A DNA stretch of 64,000 bases. Source: Planctomycetota bacterium. GTDB lineage: Bacteria; Planctomycetota; Phycisphaerae; Phycisphaerales; Phycisphaeraceae. The notes beneath the pieces are model-generated. The model was not told the origin of the DNA and made no database searches. It saw only the letters and a list, made by a program, of their open reading frames with translations. This document shows positions 32,205 through 40,911 of this stretch, piece after piece. Within the stretch, counting starts at the first letter, position 1; each line of letters opens with the position of its first letter. The translations under genes were made by a program, and so were the position numbers. The stretch spans positions 105,409 to 169,408 of the forward strand of contig JAIOPN010000006.1 of the NCBI GenBank assembly GCA_021413865.1, in the 5' to 3' direction.

Positions 32205-32235
32205 TGGAGCCGCTCGGCCACGCCACGACACCGGG

Positions 32236-32262
32236 CACGCCGAGTCGGCGTGAGTTTCGTTC
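32236..32262 (+). terminator. Terminator after the LpxH-like gene
   Basis: A perfect 7-pair stem CACGCCG-AGT-CGGCGTG (32236-32252) is followed by a short T-rich stretch (AGTTTCGTTC). Confidence 0.5.
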
Positions 32263-32305
32263 ACATATCAATCGCCCATGCACCAGCCACGGTTCTCCGC
32301 CTCCC

Positions 32306-32327
32306 CGTGATTCAATTATGATTCACG
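32306..32327. promoter_or_regulatory. Palindrome over the -10 of the Kelch gene
   Basis: CGTGATTCA and TGATTCACG form an inverted repeat (8 of 9 pairs, 4-base spacer) that encloses the probable -10 TATGAT (32317-32322), 24 bases before the ATG. A dimeric repressor site is likely. Confidence 0.4.
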
Positions 32328-32345
32328 GCCGTCACGGAGAACCCC

Positions 32346-33281
32346 ATGCCGACCTACCGCTGGACCAAGGTGACCGAGAACGCCGCGTTCGCGCCGCGCG
32401 ACGGCGCGGGGGCGCTGACGTTCCGCGACCGCATGTGGCTGTTGGGCGGGTGGAACCCCGGTGACAAGGTCCATTTCCCCAAGGTGTGCAACAGTGAGGT
32501 CTGGTCCTCCACCGACGGCGCGGATTGGAAGCTGGAGCTGAAAGAGGCGCCGTGGGAAGGCCGGCACACCGGCGGGTACGTGCTCCACCGCGACCGCATG
32601 TGGATGGTCGGCGGGGACCCGATCCAGAAGCACTATCAAGACGATGTCTGGTCCTCCGCCGACGGCCTGAAGTGGGATTGCGTGACCGACAAGGTGCCCT
32701 GGCACACGCGGGCGTTGCACTACGCCGTCGTCCACCGCGGGAAGATATTCGTGATGGGCGGGCAGACCGTTCCCCCCTTCGCCCCCGAGCCGGAGGTTTT
32801 TTATTCCGACGTCTGGTCGTCGGAGGACGGGCGCGACTGGGAAAAGATCGGCGACAACATGCCCTGGGGCCCGCGCGGGATGATCGGCGGCACGACCGTC
32901 TTCAAGGACCGCATCTGGATCCTCGGCGGTGGGACGTACGACACGCCGACGACGCCCAGCCGTAATTTTTACAACGACGTGTGGTCCAGCGCGGACGGCG
33001 TGAAGTGGGAGTGCGTCGCTAAATCCACGGCGTGGCATCCGCGGCAGTACCACGACGTGGCGGTCTTCGACGACCGGCTTTGGGTGCTCGAGGGGTACCA
33101 CAAAAACGGCGGCAACCGCAAGGACGTCTGGCACTCCGCCGACGGCGTGAACTGGGAAGAAGTCCCCGACACCCCCTGGCTCCCGCGCCACGCGGCGAGC
33201 GTCTTCGTGTACCGGAACGCGCTCTGGATGGTTGCGGGGAACAACATGACGCCCGACGCGTGGAAGCTCACGCGCGTGTGA
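32346..33281 (+). CDS. Kelch/galactose-oxidase-like beta-propeller protein
   Basis: The 311-residue protein has five repeats carrying a VWSSxDGxxW motif (VWSSTDGADWKLE, VWSSADGLKWDCV, VWSSEDGRDWEKI, VWSSADGVKWECV, VWHSADGVNWEEV), each followed by a Kelch-type IxxMGG/WxLGG strand. This predicts a propeller of 5-6 blades. No signal peptide or catalytic residues of galactose oxidase are seen; sugar or protein binding is more likely than catalysis. It is convergent with the YetA-like gene across a bidirectional terminator. Confidence 0.75.
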   Translation: MPTYRWTKVTENAAFAPRDGAGALTFRDRMWLLGGWNPGDKVHFPKVCNSEVWSSTDGADWKLELKEAPWEGRHTGGYVLHRDRMWMVGGDPIQKHYQDDVWSSADGLKWDCVTDKVPWHTRALHYAVVHRGKIFVMGGQTVPPFAPEPEVFYSDVWSSEDGRDWEKIGDNMPWGPRGMIGGTTVFKDRIWILGGGTYDTPTTPSRNFYNDVWSSADGVKWECVAKSTAWHPRQYHDVAVFDDRLWVLEGYHKNGGNRKDVWHSADGVNWEEVPDTPWLPRHAASVFVYRNALWMVAGNNMTPDAWKLTRV

Positions 33282-33313
33282 GCGTTGAAGCGGCGCGCGA
33301 CAAAAAGAAAAAG

Positions 33314-33333
33314 CCAGGCATGGCCATGCCTGG
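33314..33333. terminator. Bidirectional terminator between Kelch and YetA-like genes
   Basis: CCAGGCATGGCCATGCCTGG is a perfect 20-base palindrome, with AAAAAGAAAAAG on the left and CTTGCTTCGTTT on the right. It can terminate the two convergent genes in both directions. Confidence 0.75.
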
Positions 33334-33367
33334 GCTTGCTTCGTTTATTGACTTGTCGTTACGCGCT

Positions 33368-35647
33368 TCATTTGTTGAACTGTTCCAGCTCCCCGAGACG
33401 ATCCAACTCGCCCAGGTAGAAGTGCATGTCGTTCCCGCCCCAGGGGAAGCCCTCCTTGCGTTCCATGAGGAAGTTCAGGAAGGGGTAATTGTCCTCGAGG
33501 ATGGCCCGGTCGCCCGTGAGCTTGTAGAGCGCCCAGCAGGGGAACATGTCGTTGCACCCCCAGCCGCCGGGCATGTGGCCGGGGCGGAACTTGTACACCT
33601 TGCCCAGCGCGCCGATGAGGAACTCCTTCACGTCCTCGCGCCCCGTCAGTTCGTAGAAGAAATAGAGGGCACGCCACGCGACGAACTCGCCGTAGCTGGT
33701 GAGCATGGTCCCCACGCCGTGCGGTAGCTCGTAGAGGATGACGCCGTCGTCGTTCACTTTTTCCTTCAGGTGGTGGAAGATCTCGTCGAGGGCGGCGAGC
33801 CACTTGTCGTCCTTGGTGAACTCGTAGAGCCGGCAGTAAAGCAGGCCGGGCCAGCCGCACTCGCGGGAGTCGGCGTAGAAGATGGTCGGGTCGTCCTTCT
33901 GCCAGCGGAGCATGTTCTCGCCGACGGAGAGGGCTGCATCGCGCAGGTCCTCGTTGCCGGTGATGGTGTAGGCGGCCAGCAGGCCGTTGCCCCACATGTG
34001 GGAGGGGTAGGTCGAGCCGTCGGTGTGCTCGGGGCAGTGGGCGGGCATGGTGCCCTCGCGGAGCGGGTCGGGGTCGAAGGCGATGAAATCGACGTGGGCG
34101 TTGTGGCGGGCCTTGGTCAGTGCGCCGCGCAGCCGGCCGGGCGCCCGCATGCGGTAATACTCGCGGATGTTGTTGAGGGCGTTGTCGTCCTCGTTGTTGT
34201 GCGCCCAGGAGCGGTCGGGGTTGATGAAGTCTCCGAAGTCCCACATGCCCTTGTTCGACACGCCGAACGCGATGTCGCCCAGGCCGCCCGCGGTGCCGAG
34301 CTTGGTCTCGACGAGGAGGTACTTCGTTTCGTCGTAGCGCAGCCACTCGTGCAGGTTGAGCACCTTGCATCCCTCGACGTAGGCCGGGTCGAGCGTGATG
34401 TGGATGGGCAACGTGTCCTTGATCTCATGGTCGAAGTAGATTGCCTCGAGCTCCTCGGCCGTATGCGGTTTGTCATCGAAGGCGATGTAGAGATCGTGCT
34501 CCTTGGACTGGCCGCGTCGGACCTTCACCTCGCCGGCATAAGCGGGCCAGATGTCGAAATCGATCACGCCCCGGTCGGAGCGCATGGATTTCGGATGGTT
34601 GAACCCCATCTCGAGGAAGTACGCCAGTGCCGACGCCGACGAACCACTCATGGCGATATACGGATAGACCTGCCGCAGCCCGCCGGTCATGTCGGTGCGG
34701 GCGTTGCCGGGGCGGAGGTAGTAGGGGTATTCGCCGAGGTTTTCGCGGAGGGAGGCGAGGTCGCGGATGACAATCAGCCCCTCGCCGCCCACGCCGTAGC
34801 GTGCCTTGGCGACCTCGCTGATCGCACCGGTGGCGATGATCTCCAGATTCTCCGGCACCTGAACGAAGCGCGAGAACCAGTGCCGGCCGTGGTTCGCCTG
34901 CCGCACCTGGTGCACGCTCGTCTTGCCCACGTTCGTCGGCACGTGCAGGGTGATCTGCGTCAGCTTGATGCCCTGCTCGGGCTTCTCGCGGTTGGTGAAC
35001 TTGTACGACACCAGCACGCCCGGCTCGTTGGGGCGGAAGACGTAACGCACGCGGAAGGAGAGCAATTCAGCCCCGTCGCCCGCCGTGTGCCGCCCGCTCG
35101 TTTCCACCACCACGCGCTGCGGGCCGGATTCCGCGATGCGCACCTTCAGGTCTTTCGCGTTCGAGGCGTAGTACCGCTTGCCCATCGGTTCTTCGAGGAA
35201 GATGTCGGACTCCTTCGCGACCATCTCCTTGCCATTGACCTTGTACGACTCGAAGAGCGAGAAGGATTTCTTGCTGATCGCGACGCGCAGCTTCGGCGTC
35301 GTGACGATGACACGGCTCTTGTCCTCTTCCACCGTGACGACGTTGCGGTCCGCCGGCTTGCGGGCGCGGACCAGCGTGGCCGTGTGGCCCTTCACGTTCT
35401 TCGGGATCGGCAGGTCGAAGTTGAGCAGCAGCCACTTCGCCGAGCCGTCGAACCACGTCTCCAGCACGCGCGTCTGCACCGGGCGGAGCTTGCCGTTTTC
35501 GAGGCGGATCGCCAGGCCTTTCACCTCACCGCCGAGTTCGCCCCTGAGCACCCCCTCGGGGATCGGCACGCCGTACGTCACGGCGTGCGAGGCGATGTCG
35601 CGGTTGGAACTGTTCTGGAAGCGGATCGACACAAGCTCGTCGGCCAT
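33368..35647 (-). CDS. PcRGLX/YetA-like protein (exo-rhamnogalacturonan lyase family, PL26-like)
   Basis: The 759-residue protein starts with a RIFT-barrel domain whose opening (LVSIRFQNSSNRDIASHAVT) and FDGSAKWLLLNFDL match the N-terminal domain of PcRGLX/YetA proteins. A central beta-domain follows (SFRVRYVFRPNEPGVLVSYK), then a C-terminal alpha/alpha barrel (MWGNGLLAAYTITGNEDLRD; GGWGCNDMFPCWALYKLTGD). Characterised relatives cleave rhamnogalacturonan by elimination; activity here is inference. No signal peptide is visible from ATG 35647, so it would be cytoplasmic unless the start is further upstream. It is next to a sialidase-like gene on the same strand, 107 bases away. Confidence 0.78.
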   Translation of the reverse strand: MADELVSIRFQNSSNRDIASHAVTYGVPIPEGVLRGELGGEVKGLAIRLENGKLRPVQTRVLETWFDGSAKWLLLNFDLPIPKNVKGHTATLVRARKPADRNVVTVEEDKSRVIVTTPKLRVAISKKSFSLFESYKVNGKEMVAKESDIFLEEPMGKRYYASNAKDLKVRIAESGPQRVVVETSGRHTAGDGAELLSFRVRYVFRPNEPGVLVSYKFTNREKPEQGIKLTQITLHVPTNVGKTSVHQVRQANHGRHWFSRFVQVPENLEIIATGAISEVAKARYGVGGEGLIVIRDLASLRENLGEYPYYLRPGNARTDMTGGLRQVYPYIAMSGSSASALAYFLEMGFNHPKSMRSDRGVIDFDIWPAYAGEVKVRRGQSKEHDLYIAFDDKPHTAEELEAIYFDHEIKDTLPIHITLDPAYVEGCKVLNLHEWLRYDETKYLLVETKLGTAGGLGDIAFGVSNKGMWDFGDFINPDRSWAHNNEDDNALNNIREYYRMRAPGRLRGALTKARHNAHVDFIAFDPDPLREGTMPAHCPEHTDGSTYPSHMWGNGLLAAYTITGNEDLRDAALSVGENMLRWQKDDPTIFYADSRECGWPGLLYCRLYEFTKDDKWLAALDEIFHHLKEKVNDDGVILYELPHGVGTMLTSYGEFVAWRALYFFYELTGREDVKEFLIGALGKVYKFRPGHMPGGWGCNDMFPCWALYKLTGDRAILEDNYPFLNFLMERKEGFPWGGNDMHFYLGELDRLGELEQFNK

Positions 35648-35754
35648 GGCGGGGCTCTCGTATGGGGTTGGTTGTGCAGGGGGAGAAGCGGCGAACCCAG
35701 TAGGGAGGCGGGCGGATATTGGAGCAAAGAGGCCGGGCGGGGGCAAACGGGGTA

Positions 35755-36876
35755 TCACCCCTTCATCCGCAGCCGCACGCACCGCACCCCCGCGTGCTCC
35801 TTCTCGCCGTACCAGAGCGCCAGCACGACCGTGCCGTCTTTCAGAACCGCCGCCGAGGGCTCGCCGAAGTTGTAGCTCGTCCACTCCTCATGGCGTTTGC
35901 TCTCGCCCCGCGTCGAGGCGCTCTGGGCGGACCAGACGCGCTCCATGGACTGGATGCCCAGGTCGGCGTCGGTCGGCTTGCAGACCGCCATCCAGATGCC
36001 GATGTCGCTCGCGGGCGACCGTTTCACCACGGTGAAGATCACGCGGCCGTCGGGCAGGGGGGTCAGCGCGGTGGTGTGGCCCATCACGCCCGTGGAGCGC
36101 GTCGGGGTCCACGTCTCCCCGCCGTCGTGCGAGAGCGCGAACTTGTTGGTGTACTCCGCCTTGTTCGCCGCGGTCGAGAGGTTGGTGTGCCACGACGTGC
36201 CCAGCAGCCGGCCGTCCGCCAGCTCTACCACCCACGCCTCCGCGCCGCCCGATTCCGCCTCGGCGAAGCGCAGCATCGAGCGGTGATGCCACGTCTTGCC
36301 CTTATCGTCGCTCAGCACCACGACCACCTGCCCGCGGTCCACCTTCACCGCCGGGTCGAACGTGTTGTAGGGCGAGTAAGGCCCGACCCACCGCCCGGCG
36401 CGCGTCACGCAGAGCGGCCCCGGCGCCTCGGCCGATCCGGGGATCGGCAGCTTTGCCGCGCTTGGCGTCGGCCACGTCCGGCCCTCGTCGCCCGAGATCG
36501 CCCACGTCAATTCATTCTGCATCAACCCCGCCGTCGCGTCCGACCAGAACGATTCGCCCGGTGTGACGATCGCCGTGCGTGAGCCGTACATCGCCAGCTC
36601 GCCGGCCGGAGTCGCCGAGAGGTTTGCAAAGACCGACCACCTGCCGCGCCACTGCGGCCAGATCGGTGCACCGGCGTCCCACGTCGCGCCGCCGTCGCGC
36701 GAGCTTGCCAGGTAGGGGACGAAGTCGTTGATCGCCAGCTTCGACTGCCGCATGTACGAACAGAGCAGCACGCCGCCGCGCGTCACGGCCACTCTCGGCC
36801 CGGAGCAGACCGGCTCATCCGCCGTCAACGGCAGCCGCGTCACGTCACCCACGCCAAGTGTTTCAAAGGTCGGCAT
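35755..36876 (-). CDS. Sialidase-like BNR-repeat beta-propeller protein
   Basis: The 373-residue protein has at least four Asp-box repeats (SRDGGATWDAG, SGDEGRTWPTP, SDDKGKTWHHR, SHDGGETWTPT) spaced along a six-bladed propeller. The Arg of GPRVAVTRGG near the N-terminus may correspond to the start of the arginine triad, but the full sialidase active site is not confirmed. No signal peptide is seen. Homologues in planctomycetes are often labelled exo-alpha-sialidase without proof. It is divergent from dprA, and its TATGCT -10 leads straight to the ATG. Confidence 0.78.
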   Translation of the reverse strand: MPTFETLGVGDVTRLPLTADEPVCSGPRVAVTRGGVLLCSYMRQSKLAINDFVPYLASSRDGGATWDAGAPIWPQWRGRWSVFANLSATPAGELAMYGSRTAIVTPGESFWSDATAGLMQNELTWAISGDEGRTWPTPSAAKLPIPGSAEAPGPLCVTRAGRWVGPYSPYNTFDPAVKVDRGQVVVVLSDDKGKTWHHRSMLRFAEAESGGAEAWVVELADGRLLGTSWHTNLSTAANKAEYTNKFALSHDGGETWTPTRSTGVMGHTTALTPLPDGRVIFTVVKRSPASDIGIWMAVCKPTDADLGIQSMERVWSAQSASTRGESKRHEEWTSYNFGEPSAAVLKDGTVVLALWYGEKEHAGVRCVRLRMKG

Positions 36877-36884
36877 GGGCGTCG

Positions 36885-36890
36885 AGCATA
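36885..36890 (-). promoter_or_regulatory. -10 hexamer of the sialidase-like gene, leaderless type
   Basis: On the minus strand TATGCT ends 8 bases before the ATG at 36876. Confidence 0.5.
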
Positions 36891-36923
36891 GCGGGCCGGG
36901 CGGTGGTGGTACATCCCACAAGG

Positions 36924-36929
36924 TACACT
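36924..36929 (+). promoter_or_regulatory. -10 hexamer of dprA, leaderless type
   Basis: TACACT ends 7 bases before the dprA ATG at 36937. No ribosome-binding site lies between. Confidence 0.55.
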
Positions 36930-36936
36930 TGCCCGC

Positions 36937-38097
36937 ATGGAATCGGACGAACGCGACGCGCTGCTCACGCTCACCCTCGCGTCGGGGCTGGCCCCGCTCC
37001 CCACGCGGCGGCTGCTCGACACGCTTGGCTCCGCGCGGGCGGTGCTCGAAGCGGAGCGCGACACGCTCGTCCGGGTCGGCAACGTGCGCCAGGCTACGGC
37101 GGATAAGGTCTATACCCAGTTCCGGGATCTCGCCGACGGCCGGAAGCTCGACGCCGAAAAACGCCTCATCGAAGAGCACCGCGTCACGTTGCTGGCCACT
37201 GGCGACCCCGCCTACCCCGCGCTGCTGCGCCACATCGGGGATCCCCCGCCGCTGCTCTTTGTGCGCGGCAGGATCGAGGAGGGCGACTCCCTCGCCCTGG
37301 GCATGGTCGGGTCGCGCAAGTGTTCCTTATATGGTCGTGAGCAGGCGGACCGCTTCGCCTCGCTCTGCGCCTCGGCGGGCTTGTGCATCGTCAGCGGCGG
37401 GGCGTATGGCGTGGACGCGGCGGCGCACCGCGCGGCCCTGCGTGCCGGCGGGCGCACCATCGCCGTGCTCGGCAGCGGGCTGGCCAACCCTTACCCCACC
37501 GATCACCGCGATCTGTTCGATGAGATCGCGAGCGGTGACGAGCCGCGCGGGGCGGTGGTCAGCGAGCTACCCATGACCGCGCCGCCCATCCCCGAGAACT
37601 TCCCGGCACGCAACCGCATCATCTCCGGCCTGTCGTTGGGTGTGCTGGTTGTCGAGGCGTCGCTGCGCTCCGGCGCGCTCATCACCGCCCGCCTCGCCGC
37701 CGAGGACCATGGCCGCGAGGTCATGGCCATCCCGGGCCGCGTTGATAACGAGACCGCCGCCGGCTGCCACAAGATCATCCGTGAGGGCTGGGCGACGCTC
37801 GTCACCTCCGCCGCCGACGTGCTCGACGTGCTGGGCGAGGCCGGCCAGACCCTCAAGGCCGCCGTCACCAGCCGCCCCGGCGAAACCGCGACGCCCGCCG
37901 CGCCGAGCCTCTTCGAGCAGCAACTCACCGAGACGCAGCGCCGCGTGACCGACGCGCTGGCCGAGCCGCGCTCCATCGACCAGGTCGTCGCCGCGACCAA
38001 CCTGCCCGCCGCCACCGTGCAGGCGGACCTCACTATGCTGCAGGTGCGCGGCGTGGTCGCCAAGCAGGATGGGCGGTTCGTGATCCGGCGGCGTTAG
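36937..38097 (+). CDS. dprA: DNA-processing protein DprA (Smf)
   Basis: The 386-residue protein has an N-terminal helical SAM-like domain, the Rossmann DprA core with GMVGSRKCSLYG, SGGAYGVDAAAHRAAL, TIAVLGSGLANPYP and FPARNRIISGLS, and a C-terminal winged helix (about 320-386). DprA loads RecA onto incoming single-stranded DNA during transformation. With the comF gene at 698 it suggests that the competence machinery is present. It is divergent from the sialidase-like gene and its transcript is probably leaderless. Confidence 0.95.
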   Translation: MESDERDALLTLTLASGLAPLPTRRLLDTLGSARAVLEAERDTLVRVGNVRQATADKVYTQFRDLADGRKLDAEKRLIEEHRVTLLATGDPAYPALLRHIGDPPPLLFVRGRIEEGDSLALGMVGSRKCSLYGREQADRFASLCASAGLCIVSGGAYGVDAAAHRAALRAGGRTIAVLGSGLANPYPTDHRDLFDEIASGDEPRGAVVSELPMTAPPIPENFPARNRIISGLSLGVLVVEASLRSGALITARLAAEDHGREVMAIPGRVDNETAAGCHKIIREGWATLVTSAADVLDVLGEAGQTLKAAVTSRPGETATPAAPSLFEQQLTETQRRVTDALAEPRSIDQVVAATNLPAATVQADLTMLQVRGVVAKQDGRFVIRRR

Positions 38098-38115
38098 GCG
38101 GCGGCTCTGGTGGGT

Positions 38116-38182
38116 CAGGCGTCCCGCCTGCCTTTTCCTAATTCATCCGGCCTCGGAAGGCCGGCGACAGGCGGGACGCCTG
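38116..38182. repeat. REPIN-like paired inverted repeat (element 3)
   Basis: CAGGCGTCCCGCCTG (38116-38130) and its exact inverse (38168-38182) flank an inner hairpin CCGGCCT-CGGA-AGGCCGG (38147-38164). Each arm is itself a stem-loop. Weaker similarity extends a few bases outside both arms. Confidence 0.65.
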
Positions 38183-38264
38183 CCCAACCAGATTTGCGTA
38201 GCCGTTCATTCGGCCGTCACGTCCCGTATCATGTCCAGCCCCGTAATTTCACAGGAAACCGCGC

Positions 38265-39590
38265 GTGAGCCTCAAAACACTGGACCTGAGCACCCCCGGC
38301 GGGCGTCGGGCGCTGGCGAAACTCATCGAGCGCCTCCGCGCGTCGGCCTCGGTCGGCGGTGAGGAAGGCAAGACTGTCGCGAAGATCATCGACGACGTCC
38401 GCCGCCGCGGCGACCGCGCGGTGGTCGGCTACATGCGGCGCTGGACGGACCCGAAGTTCAGCGCGTCGCGCCTCCGGGTGGAGCCTTCAGAGTTCCGCTC
38501 GGCGCTGCGCGGGCTGGATTCCGCGATGCGGCGGACGCTGGAAACCTCGATCCAGAACGTGCGGGCGTACCAGGGCCACATCCGGCCGCGCGACCCCTCG
38601 CCGATCGTGCTCGACGGCGCGACGCTCGGCCTGCGCTTCACGCCGGTGTCGAGCGTCGGCCTGGTCGTGCCGGGCGGGCGGGCGGCATACCCCTCGACGG
38701 TCATCATGCTGGCGGTGCCCGCGATGGCGGCGGGTGTTCCCGTCGAGGCGATCAGCGTGGTGACGCCCCCGCCGACGCGCCGCGCCGGCGAACTCGTCGG
38801 AGATGTCTCGCCGCTGGTGCTGGCGACCTGCGCGATGCTCGGCATCGAACGCGTCTATCGGATCGGCGGAGCCCAGGGGGTCGCGGCCCTGGCGCTGGGC
38901 ACGAAATCGGTTTCGCCTGTCGACCTGATCGTCGGGCCTGGCAATGTTTTCACGCAGCTCGCCAAGCAGCAGCTCGCCGGCCGGGTGGGCATCGACGGGT
39001 TCTACGGCCCGAGCGAGATCGTCACGATCGCCGACGCCAGCGCCGACCCGGCGCGCGTCGCCTCCGACCTGATCGCGCAGGCGGAGCACGACCCGGGGCG
39101 CTGCTTCCTCGTGTCGTGGTCGCGTGGAGTCATCGACGGCATACGCAAAGAGATCGCCGCGCAGCTGCGGTCGCGCAAACGGCGGTCGGCGGTGGAGCAG
39201 TCGCTGCGCGACTGGTCGGCGGCGGTGCTGGTGCGGGACGTGAAACAGGCCGTCGAGGTCGCCGACCTTTTCGCGGCGGAGCACGTGAACCTCGCGGTGC
39301 GGAAGCCCGAGGCGCTGCTGGAGAAGCTGAGCCACGGCGGGGAGTTTTTCCTGGGCGATGCGACGCCGGTGGCGGCCGGGGACTACATCGCCGGGCCCAG
39401 CCACTGCCTGCCGACGGGGACGACGGCCCGTTTCGCCAGCGGGATCAGCGTCTATACTTTCCTCAAGCGCAGCGGGACGGTCTGGTACCGCAAGGGGATG
39501 AGTCGTGCGACGGTGGATGCGGTCGCGCGGTTCGCGGAGGCCGAGGGGTTGGACGGGCACGCGGAGTCGGCGCGGGTGCGGGGACGCTAA
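38265..39590 (+). CDS. hisD: Histidinol dehydrogenase
   Basis: HisD oxidises histidinol to histidine in two NAD-dependent steps. The 441-residue protein keeps the family signature region (GLVVPGGRAAYPSTVIMLA; YRIGGAQGVAALALGT; DLIVGPGNVF) and the zinc and catalytic residues in FYGPSEIVTIAD, IAQAEHDPGR, DYIAGPSHCLPTG and the C-terminal EGLDGHAES. GTG 38265 follows AGGAAA; TATCAT at 38227-38232 is a likely -10. No other his gene is in the window. It is convergent with the PH-domain gene. Confidence 0.96.
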   Translation: MSLKTLDLSTPGGRRALAKLIERLRASASVGGEEGKTVAKIIDDVRRRGDRAVVGYMRRWTDPKFSASRLRVEPSEFRSALRGLDSAMRRTLETSIQNVRAYQGHIRPRDPSPIVLDGATLGLRFTPVSSVGLVVPGGRAAYPSTVIMLAVPAMAAGVPVEAISVVTPPPTRRAGELVGDVSPLVLATCAMLGIERVYRIGGAQGVAALALGTKSVSPVDLIVGPGNVFTQLAKQQLAGRVGIDGFYGPSEIVTIADASADPARVASDLIAQAEHDPGRCFLVSWSRGVIDGIRKEIAAQLRSRKRRSAVEQSLRDWSAAVLVRDVKQAVEVADLFAAEHVNLAVRKPEALLEKLSHGGEFFLGDATPVAAGDYIAGPSHCLPTGTTARFASGISVYTFLKRSGTVWYRKGMSRATVDAVARFAEAEGLDGHAESARVRGR

Positions 39591-39606
39591 GCCGCAAGCG
39601 GCAGTG

Positions 39607-40197
39607 TCAGCGGTAGCGTTCGATGGTGGTGATGACGACCTGGTGGGTTTCGACGGGCTTGGGGATCATGACCCAGTAGGCCTCGGTGAATCCCGTGCCG
39701 GCGGTGGCGAAGCTGATGGTGCCCAGGCCGAAAAACCGTTCGCGCAGGCTGAAGGTGAGGTTGGTGTGCTGAATCTTGTTGAGTGACGCCTCGAAGATTC
39801 GGATACGCGCCACGCCCACCACGCGGATCACGCGCCGGTCGGTGAGCACGTAGGTCCGCCCCATCCATTCGAGGAACTGCCAGAAGAGCCGGATCGCACA
39901 GACCAGCACGGCGAGGGAGAGGATGTCGTGGCGGCCGATGTGGGTGGCGCCCACGTTGTCGAGCCAGAGCGTGGCCATGGTGAACAGGGCGACGACCGCG
40001 AGGAAGCGCAGCGGCACCAGCAGGATGAACCACGCGCTGGGCTTGAGCAGGAGGACGATGATCTCGCCGGGCTGGAGGAGGTCGGCGGGGAGCATGGAGG
40101 CGGCGCGGGCGCGCGGGTCTTCGGCGGCCTCGCCGGGCGCGGGCTCGGCCTCGGCGCGGGCCGCGCGGGACGGCTCGATTGTCTGGCCCTGTTTCAT
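39607..40197 (-). CDS. Membrane protein with a bacterial PH (bPH2/DUF304) domain
   Basis: The 196-residue protein has a Pro/Ala/Glu-rich N-terminus, two membrane helices (about 50-75 and 88-108) and a C-terminal bacterial PH domain (RTYVLTDRRVIRVVGVARI; ISFATAGTGFTEAYWVMIPK). These proteins are inner-membrane and of unknown function. Its ATG overlaps the hpt stop (ATGA), so it is translated from the hpt mRNA, an uncommon pairing. Confidence 0.8.
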   Translation of the reverse strand: MKQGQTIEPSRAARAEAEPAPGEAAEDPRARAASMLPADLLQPGEIIVLLLKPSAWFILLVPLRFLAVVALFTMATLWLDNVGATHIGRHDILSLAVLVCAIRLFWQFLEWMGRTYVLTDRRVIRVVGVARIRIFEASLNKIQHTNLTFSLRERFFGLGTISFATAGTGFTEAYWVMIPKPVETHQVVITTIERYR

Positions 40198-40799
40198 GCC
40201 GCGCCCCCCGGTTTCGCGTGGTCCTGCGCCAGGCCGCGGCGGATCGCCTCGGGCCGCAGCGTCACGATGTCGGGCAGGTTGCGGTAGTAGTCGTTGTAGT
40301 CCAGCCCGAACCCGACGACGAACTCGTCGGGGATGTCGAAGCCGGTGTAGTCCACGCTGAACTCCATCGCCTCGGGCCGCCGCTTGCGCAGGAGCACGCA
40401 GGTCCGCAGCGTGGCGGGCTCCTTCTCGCGGATCAGGTCGGTCACCAGCCGCAGTGTCCGGCCGGAGTCGAGGATGTCGTCGATCACCAGCACGTGCGCC
40501 CCGCGCAGCGAGCGAGGCAGGGTGTCCAGGTCCTCGCGGATGTGCGCGTCTTTGCTCGCCGTCGCCGCACCGGGGTAGGAGCTGACGGAGATGAGCCTGA
40601 TCTGGGCCATGATCGGCAGGTGGCGCACAAGGTCGGCGACGAAGACGATGCTGCCAGTGAGGATGGGCACGAGCGTGATCTCGGCGGGGCCGTTGCCGCC
40701 GTCCCGCGCGATGTCGGCGGTGATGAGACGGCCAAGCTCCTCCACCCGTTTGGCGATGGCGGCCCGGTCGATCAGCACCCGCGCGATATCGCTCTGCAT
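40194..40799 (-). CDS. hpt: Hypoxanthine phosphoribosyltransferase
   Basis: The 201-residue protein has the purine PRTase PRPP loop HVLVIDDILDSGRTLRLV, the early flexible-loop/metal block VPILTGSIVFVADLVRHLP and the base-binding FVVGFGLDYNDYYRNLPDI near the C-terminus. It salvages hypoxanthine and guanine with PRPP to IMP and GMP. It is the first gene of a two-gene unit with the PH-domain gene and is divergent from a PhyH gene. Confidence 0.93.
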   Translation of the reverse strand: MQSDIARVLIDRAAIAKRVEELGRLITADIARDGGNGPAEITLVPILTGSIVFVADLVRHLPIMAQIRLISVSSYPGAATASKDAHIREDLDTLPRSLRGAHVLVIDDILDSGRTLRLVTDLIREKEPATLRTCVLLRKRRPEAMEFSVDYTGFDIPDEFVVGFGLDYNDYYRNLPDIVTLRPEAIRRGLAQDHAKPGGAA

Positions 40800-40805
40800 G
40801 CGACC

Positions 40806-40811
40806 AGTGTA
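40806..40811 (-). promoter_or_regulatory. -10 hexamer of hpt, leaderless type
   Basis: On the minus strand TACACT ends 6 bases before the ATG at 40799. No ribosome-binding site is seen. Confidence 0.55.
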
Positions 40812-40911
40812 ACACCCCGTCGCGGCCCTCCAATCGCCTGATAAGGCACGGAAACACCGCCGTCCTGCTATAACTCCGTCATCCCCCTGTCACCCCGATC
40901 GCGGAGCCGTC

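Noticed and set aside
33770-35875. 701-codon plus-strand frame opposite the YetA-like gene
   Set aside because: Antisense shadow; the minus-strand protein has recognisable domains and a good start.
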